NCBI GenBank assembly: GCA_029212955.1
Contig: JARGOW010000061.1
Span: 1 to 11,408, forward strand
Length of the DNA: 11,408 nt
Direction of reading: 5' to 3'
Origin: Planctomycetota bacterium
GTDB taxonomy: Bacteria; Planctomycetota; UBA1135; GCA-002686595
A model generated the notes under the pieces. That model searched no databases and was not told the DNA's origin. It was given only the letters and a program-made list of their open reading frames with translations. Numbering within the stretch: position 1 is the first letter of the stretch; each line of letters begins with the position of its first letter. Shown here piece after piece: positions 7,744-11,408 of this stretch. Both the position numbers and the translations under genes were made by a program.

Positions 7744-9540
7744 ATGTTCCGCTCCCGCTTTTTTTGGAAGCTCTTCGGGTCCTATGCGATCCTGGTGCTT
7801 CTCACGACCCTCGTTGTGGCTTACTTCGTCGGGCGCCATATGGGCAATGCCCAGTGGGAAGCCCGGGTGGCTTCCCTGGAGGAGCAATGCGTGGTCATGG
7901 CTCCCTACGCCCGGGGCGACTTTGAGAGTGTGCCCGATGTGGGTGGGGCTCCCTGGGAGTCCGAAATCCGCACCATCGCCGAGGTCAACCGCCTGCGCGT
8001 GACCTTCGTCCGGCGGGACGGTGTGGTGATCCTCGACACCGAGGAGAATGCCGGTGAGATGGAAGACCACCGGGGGCGCCCCGAGATTCAAGAGGCCCTG
8101 GCCACCGGATTGGGTACTTCCACCCGTTTTGGCCGAACCCTGGACCTGGACGCTTTGTACGTGGCCCACGTGGAAAGGCCGAAGGACAAAACCAACGGTG
8201 TTGTGCGTTTGTCCGTGCCTGTCGCGGACATCTATGCCAGCAACGGTCAGATTTTGGCAAGGACCTTGCCCGGGGCTTCCCTGGCAGCGCTCTTGGCATT
8301 GATCCTCGGATATGTGGGGGCGCGCCGAATGACCGCCCCTATCGCAGAATTGAAGGAAGCAGCCAACGCCTTCGGCGAAGGTCGCTACGAACAAAGGATT
8401 GGTCATTTGTCCAACGACGAACTTGGAGAGTTAGGAGTTGCCATGAATCAGCTGGGCGCAGAGGTTCGCAGTCGGGTGGACCGATTGACCGCGGAAAGGG
8501 CTCGTCTCAGCGCCATGCTCGCCGGCATGGCTGAGGGTGTTTTGGCTGTGGGCGAGGACGACCGCATTCTCTTCTCCAACGTGGCGGCGGGTGAATTGCT
8601 CAACCTGGACGTGACGGAAGCCGAGGGCAATAAGCTTTGGGATATCCTGACCCTGCCCGGGTTGCTGGAGCTCATCGCCGAAGCCCGGGAGTCGGACAAG
8701 GTCGTTCGTGAGGAGCTCGTTTTCGCCCAGAGCGGCACGGAACGCCGTTTTGCAGCCAAGGCGCACTTCTTCCGCACCGACGTTTCCACCGGCGTGGTGG
8801 TTGTCTTCGAAGACATCACCGAGCTGCGCCAACTGTCCCGGGTACGCCAGGATTTCGTGGCCAACGTGAGCCACGAGCTCAAGACGCCCCTGACTTCGAT
8901 CCAAGGATACGTCGAGACCCTGCTCGAGGGTGCCGTGCACGACGAGGACCACAACATGCGGTTCCTCCAGAAGATCGACCAGAACGTGCATCGTCTTCGG
9001 GACTTGGTTTCCGACCTGCTCAGCCTGGCCCGCATCGAGAATCAAGAAAGCCGCCCGGCCCGCGACTTTGTGGACCTGGGGAGCATCATCGAAGCGGCGA
9101 GCCAACGCTTTGAGCAGCAGCTGTCCAAGGCGGGACTGCAGGTGGAGATGGATCTCCCCGCCGAAGCCTCTTCGGTTTGGGGCGATGAGGAAGGCCTGGT
9201 CCAGGTGGTCGACAACTTGCTCTCCAATGCGGCCAAGTACACCCCCGAAGGCGGCGAAATCAAAATCCAGCTGTCCCGCGAGGACCAGCTCGTGCACTTA
9301 AAGGTGACCGACACCGGCGTGGGCATCCCCCTCGTCGACCAGGACCGCATTTTCGAGCGCTTCTACCGTGTCGACAAAGCTCGCTCCCGCGAAGTCGGCG
9401 GCACCGGACTCGGCCTTTCCATCGTGAAGCACCTGGTCCACACCATGCAGGGCCGGGTGGGAGTGGAAAGCCAAGAAGGCAAGGGCACCACCTTCCATGT
9501 GCACCTGGAGTGGGCCGCTGGCGCCGCTCCGGACGCCTAG
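7744..9540 (+). CDS. phoR: PhoR-type sensor histidine kinase
   Basis: This 598-residue membrane kinase is the partner of the preceding regulator. Domains in order: TM1 (about 10-30); an extracytoplasmic sensor (about 31-175) containing RPEIQEALATGLGTSTRFGRT-like sequence typical of PhoR/WalK-type kinases; TM2 (about 177-193); HAMP (about 194-247); PAS (about 252-360, ending VVVVFEDITELR); HisKA with phospho-His377 (FVANVSHELKTPLTSIQGYV, 371-390); and HATPase_c with N box DNLLSNAAKYTPEGG (490-504), G1 DTGVGIP (523-529), F box IFERFYR and G2 GGTGLGLSIV (552-561). All catalytic motifs are intact. The large extracytoplasmic domain is unlike E. coli PhoR, which has almost none, and is closer to the Bacillus-type layout. 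No Shine-Dalgarno sequence is seen in the 37-nt gap after phoB. Confidence 0.94.
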   Translation: MFRSRFFWKLFGSYAILVLLTTLVVAYFVGRHMGNAQWEARVASLEEQCVVMAPYARGDFESVPDVGGAPWESEIRTIAEVNRLRVTFVRRDGVVILDTEENAGEMEDHRGRPEIQEALATGLGTSTRFGRTLDLDALYVAHVERPKDKTNGVVRLSVPVADIYASNGQILARTLPGASLAALLALILGYVGARRMTAPIAELKEAANAFGEGRYEQRIGHLSNDELGELGVAMNQLGAEVRSRVDRLTAERARLSAMLAGMAEGVLAVGEDDRILFSNVAAGELLNLDVTEAEGNKLWDILTLPGLLELIAEARESDKVVREELVFAQSGTERRFAAKAHFFRTDVSTGVVVVFEDITELRQLSRVRQDFVANVSHELKTPLTSIQGYVETLLEGAVHDEDHNMRFLQKIDQNVHRLRDLVSDLLSLARIENQESRPARDFVDLGSIIEAASQRFEQQLSKAGLQVEMDLPAEASSVWGDEEGLVQVVDNLLSNAAKYTPEGGEIKIQLSREDQLVHLKVTDTGVGIPLVDQDRIFERFYRVDKARSREVGGTGLGLSIVKHLVHTMQGRVGVESQEGKGTTFHVHLEWAAGAAPDA

Positions 9541-9559
9541 GGGGCCTGCAGGGCTGGGG

Positions 9560-9576
9560 TGCCCCTATCTGGGGCA
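9560..9576 (+). other. Small hairpin just after phoR
   Basis: TGCCCC and GGGGCA pair over a 5-nt loop (TATCT), 19 nt after the phoR stop. An A-run (9578-9583), not a T-run, follows, so it is not a standard intrinsic terminator on either strand. It may protect the phoBR message 3' end or be chance. Confidence 0.35.
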
Positions 9577-9613
9577 TAAAAAAGGTGAGGCTCGGAATGG
9601 GTAGAAACCTCAT

Positions 9614-9631
9614 CTTAACGCTGCCTTGATA
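9614..9631 (+). promoter_or_regulatory. Candidate Pho box upstream of pstS
   Basis: CTTAACG (9614-9620) and CTTGATA (9625-9631) repeat at 11 bp, the same spacing and core as the repeat before phoB. The second unit is weaker. The site lies about 115 bp before the pstS start codon, leaving room for a leader. A precise -10 box is not evident. Confidence 0.5.
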
Positions 9632-9747
9632 TTCCGCTCATGTTTCGTTTGCGGGGGTGGGGTTTGATTGGGTTCATCGGGACACCGGAGCTGGGCAAAG
9701 GAATGCCTCGGCCCGACCGGGTCCCCAACCCAAGAACCTCAACGGTC

Positions 9748-10764
9748 ATGAAACTCACCAAATCTCTTCTGGGCCTTGCCCTTTTCGGATCCACCATCCT
9801 CGCCGGCACCGCCCAGGCCCAGGTCAAGGTGGACAAGAAGCTGCCCTCCTACACATCCACCACCGGCGTCTCCGGTAGCATCTCGAGCATCGGCTCGGAC
9901 ACCATGAACAACCTGATGGCTCTCTGGGCCGAAGGTTTCAACAAGCACTACAAGAGCGTGCAGGTCGAAGTGACCGGCAAGGGTTCCTCCACCGCTCCCC
10001 CCGCTCTGATCAAGGGCAACTCGACCTTCGGTCCCATGAGCCGCGCCATGAAGAGCGAGGAAATCGACGGCTTCAAGAAGGCCTTCGGTTACGAGCCCAC
10101 CGCCATGCCCACCAGCATCGACATGTTGGCCGTCTACGTGCACAAGGACAACCCCATCAAGGGAATGACCCTTCAGCAGGTCGACGCCATCTTCTCCAAG
10201 ACCCGCAAGGGCGGCGCTTCCCAGGATATCACCACTTGGGGCCAGCTCGGTTTGACCGGCGAGTGGGCCGACAAGCCCATCAGCATCTATGGCCGCAACT
10301 CCTCTTCTGGTACCTACGGTTACTTCAAGAAGAAGGCACTGTTCAAGGGCGACTACAAGGACTCCGTGAAGGAGCAACCCGGTAGCGCTTCCGTGGTCCA
10401 GGGCGTGGCCCGCGACAAGTACGCCATCGGCTACAGCGGTATCGGTTACAAGACCGCAGACGTGCAAGCTGTCGCTTTGGCCGTGGACGCCGAAGCCGAA
10501 GCTGTTGGCGCTATCGCCGAGAACGCCTACAACGGCAAGTACCCCCTCGCTCGATTCTTGTACCTGTACGTGAACAAGGATCCCAAGAAAGATCTTGAGC
10601 CCCTGCGCGCCGAGTTCCTGAAGTTCATCTTCAGCAAGGAAGGCCAGGAACGCGTACTCGCCGACGGTTACTTCCCCATCACCGCAAAGATCGCCGAGCG
10701 CGCTCTGAAAACGGTCGGCTTGGAACTCCCCAAGGTCGTGGAAGCGACCACGGCGAAGAAGTAA
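9748..10764 (+). CDS. pstS: Phosphate ABC transporter, periplasmic phosphate-binding protein
   Basis: PstS captures phosphate in the periplasm and delivers it to the PstCAB importer. From ATG 9748 it is 338 residues with a clean Sec signal: K2 and K5, hydrophobic core 7-19, cleavage after AQA at residue 24. The frame is open back to an ATG at 9640, but the extra 36 residues are Pro/Arg/Gly-rich and would bury the signal, so 9748 is used. Ligand-site motifs are SSIGSDTMNNL (46-56), GKGSSTAPPAL (77-87), GPMSR (95-99), GRNSSSGTYGYF and EQPGSASVVQGV. They match the longer PstS subtype also found in pseudomonads. Codons are unusually uniform (AAG, ACC, GGC, ATC), unlike the bio genes, which suggests high expression. 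A Pho box lies upstream and a strong hairpin downstream. No Shine-Dalgarno sequence is obvious. Confidence 0.95.
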   Translation: MKLTKSLLGLALFGSTILAGTAQAQVKVDKKLPSYTSTTGVSGSISSIGSDTMNNLMALWAEGFNKHYKSVQVEVTGKGSSTAPPALIKGNSTFGPMSRAMKSEEIDGFKKAFGYEPTAMPTSIDMLAVYVHKDNPIKGMTLQQVDAIFSKTRKGGASQDITTWGQLGLTGEWADKPISIYGRNSSSGTYGYFKKKALFKGDYKDSVKEQPGSASVVQGVARDKYAIGYSGIGYKTADVQAVALAVDAEAEAVGAIAENAYNGKYPLARFLYLYVNKDPKKDLEPLRAEFLKFIFSKEGQERVLADGYFPITAKIAERALKTVGLELPKVVEATTAKK

Positions 10765-10803
10765 GTCGGTCTTTCGCGGCTTGAACGCCGTTGAAGCCTA
10801 TCC

Positions 10804-10835
10804 GGGGGAAGGTCCGCATTTGCGGGCCTTCTCCC
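10804..10835 (+). other. Strong intercistronic hairpin between pstS and pstC
   Basis: GGGGGAAGG-T-CCGC (10804-10817) pairs with GCGG-G-CCTTCTCCC (10822-10835) around the tetraloop ATTT, giving 14 bp with two G-U pairs. No T-run follows, so it is not a canonical terminator. Its place after the binding-protein gene fits an mRNA-stabilising or transcription-attenuating element that keeps PstS in excess over the permease, as known for other ABC operons. Confidence 0.65.
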
Positions 10836-10863
10836 TGAACGCATCTAAACCACTGCCTGATTC

Positions 10864-11408
10864 ATGGACCCGAATAAGAGCCAACACAAATTCCAGCGCG
10901 AGACCCGCAAGTCGGTGAAGGTCGCTGAGGTGCTCGCTGAAACCGCAATCCGCGTCGGAGGTCTTGGGACCATTGGCGCGGTGGCCCTGATGATGGGTTT
11001 CCTGTTCTGGGTGGCATTTCCGCTCTTTCGGTCGCCAGAGATTGAAAGCGACAGCCAGGTCCAGGGCTTTGAAACGGGTGTTGAGGCCCTTCATATGTCC
11101 GTGGATGAGGGCGGCTTTCTGGCTTGGTTCTTGGAGCCGGGCGCCCACCTTCGCTGCGTTGAGTTGAGCAGTGGCGAGAGCTATCACGAGGTGGACCTCT
11201 TCCCCGGTTTGGAGGCCACTTCCTTTGTGGCTCCCCTGGTAGGTGAGGAGTTCCTCTTCGGATTCGCGGACGGCTCCTTGGCCTCCGCCATACTGCACTT
11301 CCGCACGGAAGCGATCGTGGAGAGCGAGTTTCCCGAGGGGGAAGCCAAGGTCGAACCCGGGGAAACCCGCCGCATTGGGGCGGACTTCTTCGAACGGACC
11401 AAGGACGG
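10864..11408 (+). CDS. pstC: Phosphate ABC transporter permease PstC, extended N-terminal type (3' truncated by window)
   Basis: The frame is open from ATG 10864 to the window end, giving 181 codons without a stop. A basic N-terminus (QRETRKSVK) leads into one membrane helix at about 32-55 (IRVGGLGTIGAVALMMGFLF, ending WVAFPLF). A soluble, acidic, beta-rich stretch follows (SVDEGGFLAWFLEP, VELSSGESYHEVDLF, FLFGFADGSLASA). This matches the long PstC subtype known from pseudomonads, where one helix and a large propeller-like periplasmic insert precede the permease core. The short E. coli PstC lacks that insert. The permease core itself lies beyond the window, so the call rests on this N-terminal pattern plus the position 99 nt after pstS. 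No clear ribosome site is seen. Confidence 0.78.
   Translation, partial: MDPNKSQHKFQRETRKSVKVAEVLAETAIRVGGLGTIGAVALMMGFLFWVAFPLFRSPEIESDSQVQGFETGVEALHMSVDEGGFLAWFLEPGAHLRCVELSSGESYHEVDLFPGLEATSFVAPLVGEEFLFGFADGSLASAILHFRTEAIVESEFPEGEAKVEPGETRRIGADFFERTKD

Noticed and set aside
9560..9583. Intrinsic terminator after phoR
   Set aside because: The stem is followed by A residues on the plus strand, and on the minus strand the T-run precedes the stem. Neither orientation is a terminator.
9640..9747. Extended pstS start at 9640
   Set aside because: The 36 added residues are not hydrophobic and would place the Sec signal internally. ATG 9748 gives a textbook signal peptide.
9739..10467. Long minus-strand open frame opposite pstS
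   Set aside because: It is a shadow of the strongly codon-biased pstS gene, and its translation is Gly/Val/His-rich with no family motif.
10798..11298. Minus-strand open frame opposite pstC
   Set aside because: The plus strand carries a membrane helix and a PstC-type N-terminus in a frame open to the window end. The minus frame shows no recognisable domain.

Overview
The window comes from a GC-rich (by eye about 60 %) bacterial chromosome. It is gene-dense, with no insertion sequence, phage gene, CRISPR array, tRNA or rRNA that I can see. A lipoprotein signal, a periplasmic phosphate-binding protein and an extended PstC permease suggest a diderm (Gram-negative) heterotroph. The heme enzyme tryptophan 2,3-dioxygenase suggests an aerobe. 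Few starts carry a clear Shine-Dalgarno sequence; phoB and bioFD are the main exceptions. This habit is known from several phyla outside the Proteobacteria, including Planctomycetota, Bacteroidota and Cyanobacteria. I cannot fix the phylum from this window alone.

Layout. (1) 1-572, plus strand: the 3' end of a sigma54-dependent (NorR-type) activator. (2) 575-5684, minus strand: a tightly packed five-gene operon transcribed leftwards, bioB - bioFD (fused) - bioA - exported inorganic pyrophosphatase - VOC/glyoxalase-fold protein, with gaps of only 3, 4, 2 and 7 nt. It ends tail-to-tail with the sigma54 activator, 2 nt apart. (3) 5685-5745: a very short divergent promoter region with a TAGAAT -10 box facing each way. 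Each box sits 6-7 nt before a start codon, so both transcripts may be leaderless. (4) 5746-6834, plus strand: kynA. (5) 6835-7019: intergenic, with a hairpin and a candidate Pho box. (6) 7020-9540: phoB-phoR two-component system. (7) 9541-9747: intergenic, with a small hairpin and a second candidate Pho box. (8) 9748 to the end: pstS, a strong intercistronic hairpin, and the start of pstC, which runs off the window.

How the genes work together. The minus-strand operon covers the four late steps of biotin synthesis from pimeloyl thioester (BioF, BioA, BioD, BioB). BioF and BioD are one polypeptide. The pimeloyl-making genes (bioC, bioH, bioW and so on) are not here. The right half is a phosphate-starvation module: PhoR senses, PhoB regulates, PstS captures phosphate and PstC begins the ABC importer (PstA, PstB and PhoU would be expected downstream). 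CTTAA-type direct repeats with an 11-bp period precede both phoB and pstS, which suggests autoregulation and co-regulation by PhoB.

I found no wholly unknown system. The most notable items are the BioF-BioD fusion, the mirror-symmetric and possibly leaderless bioB/kynA promoter pair, the lipoprotein-type pyrophosphatase inside a biotin operon, and the CTTAA-type Pho boxes.
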